64,000 nt of DNA, taken from positions 1-64,000 of the forward strand of contig NZ_JAKGCU010000022.1 of the NCBI RefSeq assembly GCF_021556435.1, given 5' to 3'. The translations under genes were made by a program, and so were the position numbers. The notes below the pieces were generated by a model. That model was not told the DNA's origin, did no database searches, and worked only from the letters and a program-made list of their open reading frames with translations. Below, in pieces: positions 8,757 to 17,148 of this stretch; positions within the stretch are counted from its first letter, which is position 1; every line of letters starts with the position of its first letter. The DNA is from Gordonia tangerina. GTDB lineage: Bacteria > Actinomycetota > Actinomycetes > Mycobacteriales > Mycobacteriaceae.

Positions 8757-9884
8757 TCAACTGTGCGCGGTCACGATCGGATCGAGCACGAGGCCGAAGG
8801 CCTTCAACACTCCGAGCAGTTCCCGGTACCCGAACGCCTCGCAGCTCGATGCGAAACCGACCGCTCGCGGTGGTGCCTTCAACAGGTGGGCGGCGGCGTG
8901 CACGTTGAGCAGCGCGGTCTGCTTGTAGTTGCAGTTGCCGTGAATCACGCAGTGCACGCGGCCAAGTGGGCCGGAAGCGTACACCGAATCCAGTGAGGTG
9001 TTGATCCGCGGGTTCTCCCGCGGCGGGGTCTCGCTGCGGATGGAACCGGAGATCGCGTCGATGATCTGGTACTTCTCGGTCTCCGTCTTTCCTTCCATCT
9101 CGGCCAACGCGGCGGCCACCATCTGGGGGACGCCCTCCATCAGCGGGCGATTGAACACTCCGCCGAGTGCACGGGCATTCGCGACGCGGGGATCATTCTT
9201 GAACCACACGGGGTGCGAGGTTCCGCCCCACGGCAAAGCCAGTCCCAGTTCGTGCTGCCCCGGCACGACGACCTGGGTCAGGCCGTCGTCGGCAGGCCAT
9301 TCGACGTACTCGTTCTGCTCGAGGTAGTACGCCTTGGAGAAAGCTGCGTTGGTCAGGATTGTGTTGGTGGATGCGACGGTTGGATGGCCCTTCCAGAACA
9401 CCTCGATGTCCAGCGTGTCCAGACCGGGGGTCTCGAGGCAGATATTCGCGGCGATCTCGCCGATCGAGTACATCTGGGCCAGCCCCGGAGTGAGGACGAG
9501 GCCTCGGGAGGAGAACTCCGCGGAGTACTTCGCCTCCACGTCGATCATCCAATTCTGTTCGCCGTTGCTGTCGGTGTAATGCGCGCCGATCTCCAGGCAG
9601 GCCTCGACGACCGGATGACCCCACCGCGCGAACGGGCCGACCGTATTGAGCACGACATCAGCACCGCGAAAGGTCTCGACCAAGGCATCCTTCGAGTGCT
9701 CGACCTCCACGATCTCGTGGTCGACGGTGTCGATGCCGGGTACCGCCTCGACGACACTTTTGAGGCGACTGAGGCTTCGGCCTGCAGCAAGGAACGGAAT
9801 GTTGTATTCGCGCAGGTACTCGCAGATGAGACGGCCGGTGTAGCCCGAAGCGCCGTATACGACGACGCGCTTGTCGGTTGCCAT
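8757..9884 (-). CDS. Saccharopine dehydrogenase-like NAD(P)-binding protein
   Basis: A 375-residue protein with an N-terminal Rossmann fold: VVVYGASGYTGRLI at residues about 6-19, then ADVVLNTVGPFARWG, and HYTDSNGEQNW as expected of the saccharopine dehydrogenase-like family. The C-terminal part contains a Cys-rich GNCNYKQTALLNVHA. ATG 9884 is preceded by GAGAGGA at good spacing. It is the first gene of a minus-strand operon with the acyl-CoA ligase and SDR and is divergent from the TetR gene at 10119. Actinobacterial relatives are often annotated as trans-acting enoyl reductases, but a lysine-pathway role is unlikely here. The reaction is unknown; I infer a reductase in the same pathway as the ligase. 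Confidence 0.82.
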   Translation of the reverse strand: MATDKRVVVYGASGYTGRLICEYLREYNIPFLAAGRSLSRLKSVVEAVPGIDTVDHEIVEVEHSKDALVETFRGADVVLNTVGPFARWGHPVVEACLEIGAHYTDSNGEQNWMIDVEAKYSAEFSSRGLVLTPGLAQMYSIGEIAANICLETPGLDTLDIEVFWKGHPTVASTNTILTNAAFSKAYYLEQNEYVEWPADDGLTQVVVPGQHELGLALPWGGTSHPVWFKNDPRVANARALGGVFNRPLMEGVPQMVAAALAEMEGKTETEKYQIIDAISGSIRSETPPRENPRINTSLDSVYASGPLGRVHCVIHGNCNYKQTALLNVHAAAHLLKAPPRAVGFASSCEAFGYRELLGVLKAFGLVLDPIVTAHS

Positions 9885-10006
9885 GTGAGTGTTCCTCTCG
9901 TCTTCGGAGCTCGGCCGCGACCCGGCCGGAACCGTAGATGCGCACAGGGGAGTGATGCGCCCTGAAGTCGACATCGGATGTGCCGTGGCTCACACTAGTG
10001 ATAGAG

Positions 10007-10044
10007 CTTGACAGTCGTCAAGAAAAATCTTGACGACTGTCAAG
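10007..10044. promoter_or_regulatory. Nested double palindrome, probable TetR operator
   Basis: CTTGACAGTCGTCAAG (10007-10022), AAAAAT, then CTTGACGACTGTCAAG (10029-10044). Each half is itself an inverted repeat CTTGAC-N4-GTCAAG, and the halves are exact reverse complements, so the whole 38 bp is one perfect palindrome made of two operators. It lies between the divergent saccharopine-dehydrogenase-like and TetR genes, where a dimer of the TetR protein would bind each half and control both directions. Confidence 0.8.
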
Positions 10045-10118
10045 ATGTCCCGCCGGCGGGTGGAGCTAGACTCGCTGCCAGGCACGAGGTGGATAGGCAG
10101 TGCAGGACGGAGTTCGGT

Positions 10119-10763
10119 ATGACGCAGGTCGTCGACCCCAAGGCGCGAGTTGAGGAGCGTGCGCGCGACAAGTTTCACGCCAAGCGTGCGGAGTTGGCCG
10201 CAGCCACCCTCAACACGCTCGCCGAGCTCGGCTACGCGCGCACAAGTCTCCGTGAGATCGCGCAGAACTCCGAGTATTCCCACGGGGTCTTGCACTATTA
10301 CTTCTCCGACAAACTCGACCTGATAGCGGAGGCGGTGCGTCAGTTCGAGACGCTATGTGTCACTCGCTACGACGAAGTCGTCGCCGATGCGGAGACCGCG
10401 GAACAGCTCCATGAGGCGTTCCGGGACAAGTATTTCGGCACGCTCGTCATCGATGCGCCCGTTCATCGCCTCTGGTATGACCTGCGTAATCAAAGCTTCT
10501 TCGATGACGCTTTCCGGGCAGATGTGCTCGAGATCGAGGTGCGCCGGGAAGAGATGATCTGGCGGGTTGTCGCACGATACTGCGAGCTACGACGCGTCGA
10601 ACCCGCGATCGACTCGTCGACCGCATATGCGGCGCTCGACGGCATCTTTCAGCGCGCTCTCTTGCAGCATTTTGCAGGACGTGCGGCCGGGGTCGATGCG
10701 GCGAGAACGCAACTCGATGCGGTGTTCACCGCGGCCGTGGGTGGAGCCACACGCGGACAATGA
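10119..10763 (+). CDS. TetR family transcriptional regulator
   Basis: A 214-residue repressor-type protein. The helix-turn-helix lies at about residues 28-55 (YARTSLREIAQNSEYSHG, then VLHYYFSDKLDL), with an all-helical ligand domain behind it. ATG 10119 is preceded by GGAG at six bases. The gene is divergent from the saccharopine-dehydrogenase/ligase/SDR operon, with the paired CTTGAC-N4-GTCAAG sites between them, so it most likely represses that operon and itself. By analogy with other regulators beside CoA ligases, the inducer may be the acyl-CoA product; that is inference. Confidence 0.88.
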   Translation: MTQVVDPKARVEERARDKFHAKRAELAAATLNTLAELGYARTSLREIAQNSEYSHGVLHYYFSDKLDLIAEAVRQFETLCVTRYDEVVADAETAEQLHEAFRDKYFGTLVIDAPVHRLWYDLRNQSFFDDAFRADVLEIEVRREEMIWRVVARYCELRRVEPAIDSSTAYAALDGIFQRALLQHFAGRAAGVDAARTQLDAVFTAAVGGATRGQ

Positions 10764-10795
10764 GGCTCGCCGGGGTTGCGAATCGCTGCGCGATG

Positions 10796-11132
10796 TCAGC
10801 TGCCGCTCTGCGTCGCGTCGCGCTTGGCACGCGGACCCATATTGCGGGAGAACACGACCCCGGCCAACAGGAGCGTGGCGACCACGATGATGAACACACC
10901 GGTGCGGTGTAACCCGGCGTCACCCAACCGCGCCGCCTGCGGTGAGTTGAAGGACCGCCACCACGAGGGTGGCGCCGACGAATGAGACGGTTCGGTACAT
11001 CCCGATCGCGGTGCCCACCTCGCCGACCGGGGTGACCTCGTTGAGTAGGTTCTGATCGCCGAACTGCAGCCGCTGCGGGATGCCGAAGTACACGCAGTAG
11101 AAGCACATATACGTCAGCAGGGTCGTGCAGCA
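10796..11132 (-). pseudogene. C-terminal remnant of an MFS transporter
   Basis: Two minus-strand frames join into the end of a drug-efflux MFS protein. The first piece includes LLTYMCFYCVYFGIP and NLLNEVTPVGEVGTAIG. After a frameshift near 10930 the second piece continues with GLHRTGVFIIVVATLLLAG and a basic tail ending at 10796. No other part of the transporter is present: the upstream end falls about 55 bases before the WYL regulator. The gene was probably truncated by a rearrangement and then decayed. Nothing else is visible in 10764-11186. Confidence 0.65.
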
Positions 11133-11186
11133 TTACCTCCTCTGATACGTGACACTACTTGTCGTGATTTTCTGGACAATGGCTAC

Positions 11187-12119
11187 ATGCGAGCCGAACG
11201 TCTCATCGCGGTGCTGATGCTGTTAAAGAAGCATGAGCGGCTCACCGCTGCGGCCATCGCCGAAGAACTCGGAGTCTCGGAGCGGACGGTGCTGCGCGAC
11301 ATCGACGCGCTGTCGTTGTCCGGCGTGCCGGTGTATGCCGAGCGTGGTCGGCACGGTGGTTTCGCGTTGCTGCCGGGCTATCGCACGGATCTGACGGGGC
11401 TGACGGTCGACGAGGCGACATCGTTGTTGGCCGGCACCGGGCGACTGGATTCACCGGCATTCGCCAGCGCGATGCGCAAGGTGGCCGCCGCGCTGCCCGA
11501 GGCTCATCGTAGCCGGGCGGTCGACGCGGCTCAACGTGTCCTCGTCCGGCCCGAGGGCTTCGTGCGTGAACCAGAAGAGGTGAGCGCGTTGGGGGCCGTC
11601 CAGCAGGCGGTGTTCGATGGTCGACGACTGCGGGTCGGCTATCGCAGACGCGGCGATGATGAAGCACGCAAACGCGTTCTCGATCCCATCGGTCTCATTG
11701 TGGCCGGCGACACCTGGTACCTCGTCGCGACAGTGGACGGTGACGAACGCATGTATCGGCTGTCGCGGATGTCCGCCGTCGAGGTCCTCGACGAGCCGGC
11801 TCAGCGGGACCATCAGGTCGACCTCGACGAGATCTGGCAACGACATCGGAGCGCGTTTCGGGCATCGTTCGAACCGGTCGATGTGGTGATCGACTGTGCT
11901 GCCGAGGATCTGGATCGGCTCGGGCGTGCCGTGGCGATTCACGACACGACGATGCCCAGCGCGGCGACCGTGCGAGCCCGGCTACGGTACGGCGACCGGA
12001 CCCGCGCATTGAGAATGGTGTGGGCTCTGCTGCTCGAGCACTCCTTTGAGGTCGTCGAGCCCGACTGGATGCGCGACGCCATTAATGCGCGGGCGCGCAA
12101 TGTGTTGCGGAAGCCGTGA
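11187..12119 (+). CDS. HTH/WYL-domain transcriptional regulator
   Basis: A 310-residue protein with an N-terminal winged helix (LTAAAIAEELGVSERTVLRD, residues about 19-38) and a C-terminal WYL domain. The WYL-like core is GDTWYLVATVDGDERMYRL, preceded by RVGYRRRGDDEARKRVLDP. WYL proteins are ligand-sensing repressors or activators. The stop is followed by a 113-base gap to the DUF2235 gene. It sits back to back with the MFS remnant at 10796-11132, and regulator-transporter pairs of this type are common, so its original target may have been lost. Confidence 0.88.
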   Translation: MRAERLIAVLMLLKKHERLTAAAIAEELGVSERTVLRDIDALSLSGVPVYAERGRHGGFALLPGYRTDLTGLTVDEATSLLAGTGRLDSPAFASAMRKVAAALPEAHRSRAVDAAQRVLVRPEGFVREPEEVSALGAVQQAVFDGRRLRVGYRRRGDDEARKRVLDPIGLIVAGDTWYLVATVDGDERMYRLSRMSAVEVLDEPAQRDHQVDLDEIWQRHRSAFRASFEPVDVVIDCAAEDLDRLGRAVAIHDTTMPSAATVRARLRYGDRTRALRMVWALLLEHSFEVVEPDWMRDAINARARNVLRKP

Positions 12120-12232
12120 CCCGCCGACGAGGTCGGCGGCAGATGTCGATCAATTACGCGACGCGTGACGCATCCGATACCGAATAGGATCTGGCAAGCA
12201 TCTGTCCCGCCTGAAAAGGAGATCGACTCATC

Positions 12233-13336
12233 ATGCCGAGACGGCTGATCGTGTGTTGCGACGGCACCTGGAATGTGTTCGGGCAGAAACACCCGACGAA
12301 CGTGGTCAAGCTGTATCAGGCGATCGCCGGCACCGACGATGCCGGCGTCATCCAGGACTCCGTTTATGTGGCCGGAGTCGGGACCAAGCCATGGCACAAG
12401 GTTCGCGGGGGAGCGCTCGGTCTGGGACTGTCCAAGAATGTGAAGAACGGGTATCGCGAACTCGTCGAGATGTACGAACCCGGCGACGAGATCTTCCTGT
12501 TCGGGTTCAGCCGCGGCGCGTACACGGCGCGTAGTATCGCCGGTTTCATCCGCAACGCCGGCCTGCTGACGCGAGAGCACCGCGGCCGTCTCGACGAGGC
12601 CTTCGCGCTGTACCGCGATCGGGACCGGTCGTCGGCGCCGAGCGGCGAACGTGCCGTCGAGTTCCGTGAGCAGTATTCACATGAGGTGCCGATCCGCTTC
12701 ATCGGGGTGTGGGACACCGTCGGCTCGTTAGGAATTCCACTCAGCGGCAAGGTCTTCGAATGGATCAATCGACGGTGGGCATTTCACGACACTCAGCTCA
12801 GTTCCACCGTCGCGGCCGCTTATCATGCGTTGGCCATCGACGAGAAGCGCGGACCGTTCAAGCCGACGCTGTGGCGGGCGCAGCCGGATGCCCCGGACAG
12901 CCAGATCATCGAGCAGGTCTGGTTTTCCGGAGTGCACTGCAACGTCGGCGGTGGCTATGCCGACAGCAAGATCAGCAACATCCCACTGGTGTGGATGATG
13001 GATCGGGCGCGGCGTCACGGACTCGCGTTCACCGACGACAAGGAAGCACCGGCATCGGGACCGGCGACCGTCGGGGTAATCAGCGCGATCAGCCAATTCC
13101 TCATCGACACCGACGCGTTCGCGGTCCCGCTGCAGGAGTCGCGGAAAGGTCTCTACCGCTTGATCGCTGGACTTTCACGCCCTATGGGGGCCGTCGACTC
13201 CGGGCATGAGTTCGTCGCATCGAGCGCGGCCCGCCGGATGGACACCGTCGCCGCCTACGGTCCGGCGAACCTCGCCGCCTATCGGGAGAATGGTGGGCCA
13301 GAGCTGAAGGTCGATTTCCACCTGACGGCGACCTGA
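12233..13336 (+). CDS. DUF2235 alpha/beta-hydrolase
   Basis: A 367-residue protein of the DUF2235 family, related to Tle1-type phospholipase effectors and other alpha/beta-hydrolases. The opening RLIVCCDGTWN and the nucleophile elbow GFSRGAYTARSIAG (Ser at about residue 92) are diagnostic, and GVWDTVGSLGIP and GVHCNVGGGY supply the likely Asp and His regions. There is no signal peptide, so it is probably cytoplasmic. AAAAGGAG lies about 11 bases before the ATG. No secretion-system genes are nearby, so an effector role is not supported; the substrate is unknown. Confidence 0.87.
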   Translation: MPRRLIVCCDGTWNVFGQKHPTNVVKLYQAIAGTDDAGVIQDSVYVAGVGTKPWHKVRGGALGLGLSKNVKNGYRELVEMYEPGDEIFLFGFSRGAYTARSIAGFIRNAGLLTREHRGRLDEAFALYRDRDRSSAPSGERAVEFREQYSHEVPIRFIGVWDTVGSLGIPLSGKVFEWINRRWAFHDTQLSSTVAAAYHALAIDEKRGPFKPTLWRAQPDAPDSQIIEQVWFSGVHCNVGGGYADSKISNIPLVWMMDRARRHGLAFTDDKEAPASGPATVGVISAISQFLIDTDAFAVPLQESRKGLYRLIAGLSRPMGAVDSGHEFVASSAARRMDTVAAYGPANLAAYRENGGPELKVDFHLTAT

Positions 13337-13353
13337 GCCAGTCTGGTCGGAAT

Positions 13354-13403
13354 TTCCGGCCGCAGTTCCAGGTTCCGGCTTGGAGTCGGAACTGCGGCCA
13401 GAA
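13354..13403. terminator. Bidirectional hairpin between convergent genes
   Basis: TTCCGGCCGCAGTTCC (13354-13369) pairs with GGAACTGCGGCCAGAA (13388-13403), 15 of 16 positions, with an 18-base loop. It lies between the ends of the DUF2235 and DUF1330-like genes, which converge. Confidence 0.6.
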
Positions 13404-13453
13404 CCCGCAGGTGCGGCCAGAACCGTTGCGCCGCAGACGGCGGGCGACTCCGG

Positions 13454-13888
13454 CTACGACGTGGTGGCGATGAGGCGTGAATCAGCCAGTGCTGCAGTGC
13501 GATGGCGCGACAACGACTGGTACTCGGGGTCGGTGACCATGTCCAGGAACGCTTTCGGATTCGGGTAGCGCACCATCAGTATCGAATCCCACGTTTCGTC
13601 GGCCGGGCCGATCACGGTGGGACCACAGTCGCCGTGGTACACCACCTCGGCGCCCGCCTTCTCGATATGGGGCGTCGCCGCCGCACCGTAGCGGCGATAT
13701 GCCTGCTCGCCCGAGATCGGCTGCTCGGGGGCGAGATCATCGGCGGCCGAGTAGTCGGCCACATCGCGATACCGCAGCAGATTGAGCATCGTGACCGGCT
13801 GATCGGCAGGCAACTGCATGACCTCGGCGAGCTGGTGACGGCGCGGATCGAGGGTGCGGCGGTCGGTGGGTGGGAGGTCCGTGCTCAT
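13454..13888 (-). CDS. DUF1330-like small protein
   Basis: A 144-residue protein with a ferredoxin-like dimeric alpha/beta-barrel pattern: QPVTMLNLLRYRDVADY, a YRRYGAAATPHIEKAGAEVV helix-strand, and the DUF1330-type ending ILMVRYPNPKAFLDMVTDP followed by YQSLSRHRTAALADSRLI. Such proteins are usually dimers whose function is not defined, often linked to oxidation of hydrocarbons or aromatic compounds. It is a single gene bounded by hairpins on both sides (13354 and 13982). Confidence 0.82.
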   Translation of the reverse strand: MSTDLPPTDRRTLDPRRHQLAEVMQLPADQPVTMLNLLRYRDVADYSAADDLAPEQPISGEQAYRRYGAAATPHIEKAGAEVVYHGDCGPTVIGPADETWDSILMVRYPNPKAFLDMVTDPEYQSLSRHRTAALADSRLIATTS

Positions 13889-13981
13889 TGGTCCACTGTA
13901 GGTTGTCGCTCCCCGGCGATTGCGACGAATAGGTCGCCAAGGCTGGCACGGCCAACCCGCCTCCCGCGCAGTAGCGATCTA

Positions 13982-14044
13982 CCACATGGAGAACTGACAT
14001 CCACACAGGGTTGTAACCGCCGTGGATGTCAGTTCCCCGTGTGG
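13982..14044. repeat. 23-bp inverted repeat hairpin
   Basis: A 23-base arm at 13982-14004 (core GAACTGACATCCAC) pairs with 14022-14044 (core GTGGATGTCAGTTC), 21 of 23 positions, around a 17-base loop. It lies between the EthD stop and the DUF1330-like start, both on the minus strand. It could terminate the EthD transcript or be a mobile palindrome. The 13889-14114 gap holds nothing else. Confidence 0.55.
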
Positions 14045-14114
14045 TTGGCGTCGGGTCCGCACACCGGTGGAAACGACGGACCACCATCGACGTGGCGTCG
14101 AACGCGCCGAGCGG

Positions 14115-14429
14115 TTACCGAAGCACCGAGGCTTCCTCCTGCGTGAACATCGTGACTCCGCCGGTGGCGAAATTTGCGACGTCGGCGCCGGCGGCGGCCA
14201 TCTCCTCGGAGCCCGCAGCCGCCATCAAGGCCTCCTGATCGGCGAAGTAGAGGTTCGCAACGGCGTAGTACGGCGGCTCCGAACCGTCGAGCGTTGCGAC
14301 CTTGCCCCAGGTGTAGTCGGTCAATCCGGGCACCTTCGACGCGAGGGGGATGTGGACCTGCTCGTAGTACTCGTCAAATGCGGCGGGATCGTTGGGTTGG
14401 CAGTAGCAGACGGCGACGCGGATGGTCAT
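14115..14429 (-). CDS. EthD family protein
   Basis: A 104-residue protein matching the EthD family: it opens MTIRVAVCYCQP, has the conserved FDEYYEQVHIPLASKVPGL, and the WGKVATLDGSEPPYYAVANL middle. EthD-type proteins are small dimeric alpha/beta-barrels associated with oxidation of ethers and other compounds; many have no defined reaction. ATG 14429 follows AAGGAG at seven bases. It is divergent from the MaoC gene at 14637. Confidence 0.85.
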   Translation of the reverse strand: MTIRVAVCYCQPNDPAAFDEYYEQVHIPLASKVPGLTDYTWGKVATLDGSEPPYYAVANLYFADQEALMAAAGSEEMAAAGADVANFATGGVTMFTQEEASVLR

Positions 14430-14636
14430 GTGGGTACTCCTTATCGACGGTGGGACCTCGTGGCACTGTCCCGGTGAGCTCACCGTAGGTGGGTGGACTG
14501 AGTGACAGGGCCGGGATCGTCGGAAGAGATCGGCGGCAAGCGCATCGGCGGCCACGTCGGTGCGAACGAGGCCACCTGCGTGCGGTCTACCCGGCCGCTC
14601 GCATCCCATCCGGCAACGCCCGATAGCGTTACCGCG

Positions 14637-15086
14637 GTGACCACGGAATCCCGCGCCTCTGCCGACGACCTCGAAGTGGGCCGTCGTCACGAGTTCGAGA
14701 CCTTCACCATCAGCGAAGGCGACCTGGTGGACTTCGCCGCCCAGTGGGACCCGCAGAGCTTCCACGTCGACCGAGAGGCAGCCGAGTCGGGAGCCTTCGG
14801 CGGACTCATCGCCAGCGGCATCCACACCTTGGCAGTGTTCCAGAGGTTGGCTGTGAGTGCGGTCTTCGATCACTGGCAGGTGATCGCCGGACGCCGCCTG
14901 GTCGACGTCGCCTTTCTGCGTCCGGTCCGGCCGGGCGACACCCTCACCGGGTCGATGACCATCGACGCTGTCACCTTCGACAAGCCCGGTCGTGCGCTGG
15001 TGGTCTGCGCCGGACGCCTGGTGAACGGTGACGACCGCGAGGTCCTGTCGACGACGATGGAGGTGTTCGTTCGCGCCCGCGTCTGA
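14637..15086 (+). CDS. MaoC-like hotdog dehydratase
   Basis: A single-hotdog protein of 149 residues. The motif FETFTISEGDLVDFAAQWDPQSFHVD carries the usual Asp and His of (R)-specific enoyl-CoA hydratases, and GGLIASGIHTLAVFQRL matches the second conserved block. It should hydrate a trans-2-enoyl-CoA. Translation most likely starts at GTG 14637, because the residues upstream look non-coding; no strong ribosome site is visible. It lies about 90 bases upstream of the echA9/echA8-like pair on the same strand, so a shared acyl-CoA role is possible. Confidence 0.85.
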   Translation: MTTESRASADDLEVGRRHEFETFTISEGDLVDFAAQWDPQSFHVDREAAESGAFGGLIASGIHTLAVFQRLAVSAVFDHWQVIAGRRLVDVAFLRPVRPGDTLTGSMTIDAVTFDKPGRALVVCAGRLVNGDDREVLSTTMEVFVRARV

Positions 15087-15175
15087 GGGGCCCGGGACCT
15101 GCCCTGTACTCCTTTACTAGGATATGCAACTATCTGATGGGTAATCGGACGAATCTGCGCGAGGGAGATCTGGTC

Positions 15176-16273
15176 ATGGTGGACGAACCGTCGGTGCTGT
15201 CTGTGATCGACGACGGGGTCGCGACCCTGACGTTGAACCGGCCGAAATCGATCAATGCGCTCGACCATCCGATGGTGACCGCCATGGACGAGCTGTTGCG
15301 CGATTGGGCGGCCGATGCGCAGGTCGGCGCGGTGGTGCTGGTCGGTGCCGGCGAGCGCGGCCTGTGTGCCGGCGGCGACATCGTGGCCATTCACCGTGAC
15401 GCCTCGGCGCTGAGCAGCTCCGGTGCCGGTGACGCCGAGGCCGCAGCGTGCCCATCCGCACTGTTCTGGGCCGACGAGTACCGGCTCAACGCCGATATCG
15501 CGCGCTACCCCAAGCCCTACGTCGCCATCATGGACGGCATCGTGATGGGTGGCGGTGTCGGAGTCTCTGCCCATGCCAACACCCGGATCGTCACCGACCG
15601 CACCCGGCTCGCGATGCCTGAGGTCGGCATCGGATTCGTGCCCGACGTCGGCGGCACGCATCTGCTCGCCCGCGTGCCGGACAACCTCGGTGTCTACGCC
15701 GGGCTCACCGCGGGGCAACTATCGGGTGCGGACGCACTCGAGCTCGGTCTCGCCGACCACTACGTGCCTGCCGGCGATCTCGACGCGTTCCGACGGGCCA
15801 TCGGGGAGACCTCACTCGCCGATGCGCTCGCCAAATACGCACAAGAACCCCCGGAGTCGAAGATCGCCGGGCAGCGGGAGTGGATAGCTCATGCGTTCGC
15901 CGCCGACTCCGTCGCCGCGATCATCGACCGATGCCGGGCCGTCGGCACCGAGGATGCCGTGAAGACCGCCGACACCGTCGCCGCGAAAAGTCCGCTGGCG
16001 CTGGCCGTGACCCTGCGATCGCTGCGTCAGACCGAACCCACGCTGGCCGACACCCTCAAGCGGGAGTTCCGGGTGTCGATGCGCAGCCTGCTCAACCCCG
16101 ATATGGCCGAGGGGATCCGCGCTCAGGTGATCGACAAGGATCGCAACCCGGCGTGGCGTCACACCGATCACACCGCCGTCACCGTCGCCGAGGTGGACGC
16201 CTTCTTCGCGCCACTGCCTGCCGGTCTGGAATTGACCATCAACCCTGCTCCCCGGGAGGATTCGAGTGTCTGA
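15176..16273 (+). CDS. 3-hydroxyisobutyryl-CoA hydrolase-like crotonase (EchA9-like)
   Basis: A 365-residue crotonase-superfamily protein of the length and pattern of 3-hydroxyisobutyryl-CoA hydrolases. The oxyanion segment is [12 protein letters not shown], the central block [20 protein letters not shown], and the acidic residues expected of the hydrolase appear in [16 protein letters not shown]. In valine breakdown such an enzyme releases 3-hydroxyisobutyrate. ATG 15176 follows GAGGGAG at eight bases; ATG 15137 is possible but less well placed. The stop overlaps the next gene by eight bases. The same pair (Rv1071c-Rv1070c) exists in M. tuberculosis. Confidence 0.88.
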   Translation: MVDEPSVLSVIDDGVATLTLNRPKSINALDHPMVTAMDELLRDWAADAQVGAVVLVGAGERGLCAGGDIVAIHRDASALSSSGAGDAEAAACPSALFWADEYRLNADIARYPKPYVAIMDGIVMGGGVGVSAHANTRIVTDRTRLAMPEVGIGFVPDVGGTHLLARVPDNLGVYAGLTAGQLSGADALELGLADHYVPAGDLDAFRRAIGETSLADALAKYAQEPPESKIAGQREWIAHAFAADSVAAIIDRCRAVGTEDAVKTADTVAAKSPLALAVTLRSLRQTEPTLADTLKREFRVSMRSLLNPDMAEGIRAQVIDKDRNPAWRHTDHTAVTVAEVDAFFAPLPAGLELTINPAPREDSSV

Positions 16274-17042
16274 GCACGAGACCATCATCGTCGAGCGTGA
16301 GGGGCGCGTCGGCGTCATCACACTGAACCGGCCGAAGGCGCTCAACGCGCTCAACACCACGCTGATGACTGAGGTCGTCTCCGCTGCAACCGGGTTCGAC
16401 AAAGATCCGGACATCGGTGCGATCGTCATCACCGGTTCGGAGAAGGCATTTGCCGCCGGCGCCGACATCAAGGAGATGTCGTCGAAGTCCTACAGTGACG
16501 TCGTTGGCGAGCAGTTCTTCGCCGCCTGGGACGATCTGGCCCGCCTGCGCACGCCGATGATCGCATCGGTGACCGGGTACGCCCTCGGTGGTGGCTGCGA
16601 GCTGGCGATGCTCTGCGACATCCTGATCGCCGGTGACAACGCGGTGTTCGGTCAGCCGGAGATCAATCTCGGTGTGATCCCGGGCATCGGCGGCTCGCAG
16701 CGCCTGACCCGCGCGGTCGGCAAGGCCAAGGCGATGGATCTGATCCTCACCGGCCGGAACATGAAGGTCGACGAGGCCGACAAGCTCGGCTTGGTGTCGC
16801 GGGTGGTTCCAAAGGAGAACTGCCTGACCACGGCCAAGGAAGTGGCCGAGACCATCGCATCGAAGTCGTTCATCGCGGCCTCACTGGCCAAGGATGCGGT
16901 CAACCGCGCTTTCGAGTCCGGCCTCGGCGAGGGGATCCGCGCCGAGCGGGCACTGTTCTACTCGACATTCGCCACCGACGACCAGACCGAGGGGATGGCG
17001 GCGTTCGTCGAGAAGCGTGAGCCCAAGTTCACCCACTCCTGA
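16266..17042 (+). CDS. echA8: Enoyl-CoA hydratase, EchA8-like
   Basis: A 258-residue crotonase, the standard length. It has [11 protein letters not shown] for the oxyanion hole and [16 protein letters not shown] with the first catalytic glutamate. The second acidic position is Asp in [10 protein letters not shown]; as I recall it, M. tuberculosis EchA8 is the same there, so this is not odd. It should catalyse hydration of short- to medium-chain enoyl-CoA in beta-oxidation. It starts at GTG 16266 inside the end of the hydrolase gene, so the pair is translationally coupled. A perfect 22-bp hairpin follows the stop. Confidence 0.9.
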   Translation: MSEHETIIVEREGRVGVITLNRPKALNALNTTLMTEVVSAATGFDKDPDIGAIVITGSEKAFAAGADIKEMSSKSYSDVVGEQFFAAWDDLARLRTPMIASVTGYALGGGCELAMLCDILIAGDNAVFGQPEINLGVIPGIGGSQRLTRAVGKAKAMDLILTGRNMKVDEADKLGLVSRVVPKENCLTTAKEVAETIASKSFIAASLAKDAVNRAFESGLGEGIRAERALFYSTFATDDQTEGMAAFVEKREPKFTHS

Positions 17043-17053
17043 CAGATACTCCC

Positions 17054-17100
17054 AATCGCCAACGCCACCTTGCTTCCGAAGCAAGGTGGCGTTGGCGATT
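17054..17100. terminator. Perfect 22-bp hairpin between convergent genes
   Basis: Positions 17054-17075 (AATCGCCAACGCCACC...) pair exactly with 17079-17100 around a CCG loop. It starts 11 bases after the echA8 stop and faces the end of the VWA gene, so it can end transcription from both sides. Confidence 0.8.
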
Positions 17101-17148
17101 CGGGGTGGCGTCGCCCAACCGGGCACCAGGTGACGGCGTGGGACATCC

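Noticed and set aside
12233..13336. Type VI secretion lipase effector
   Set aside because: The DUF2235 fold is shared with Tle1 effectors, but there are no secretion or immunity genes nearby and the family is common in actinobacteria.
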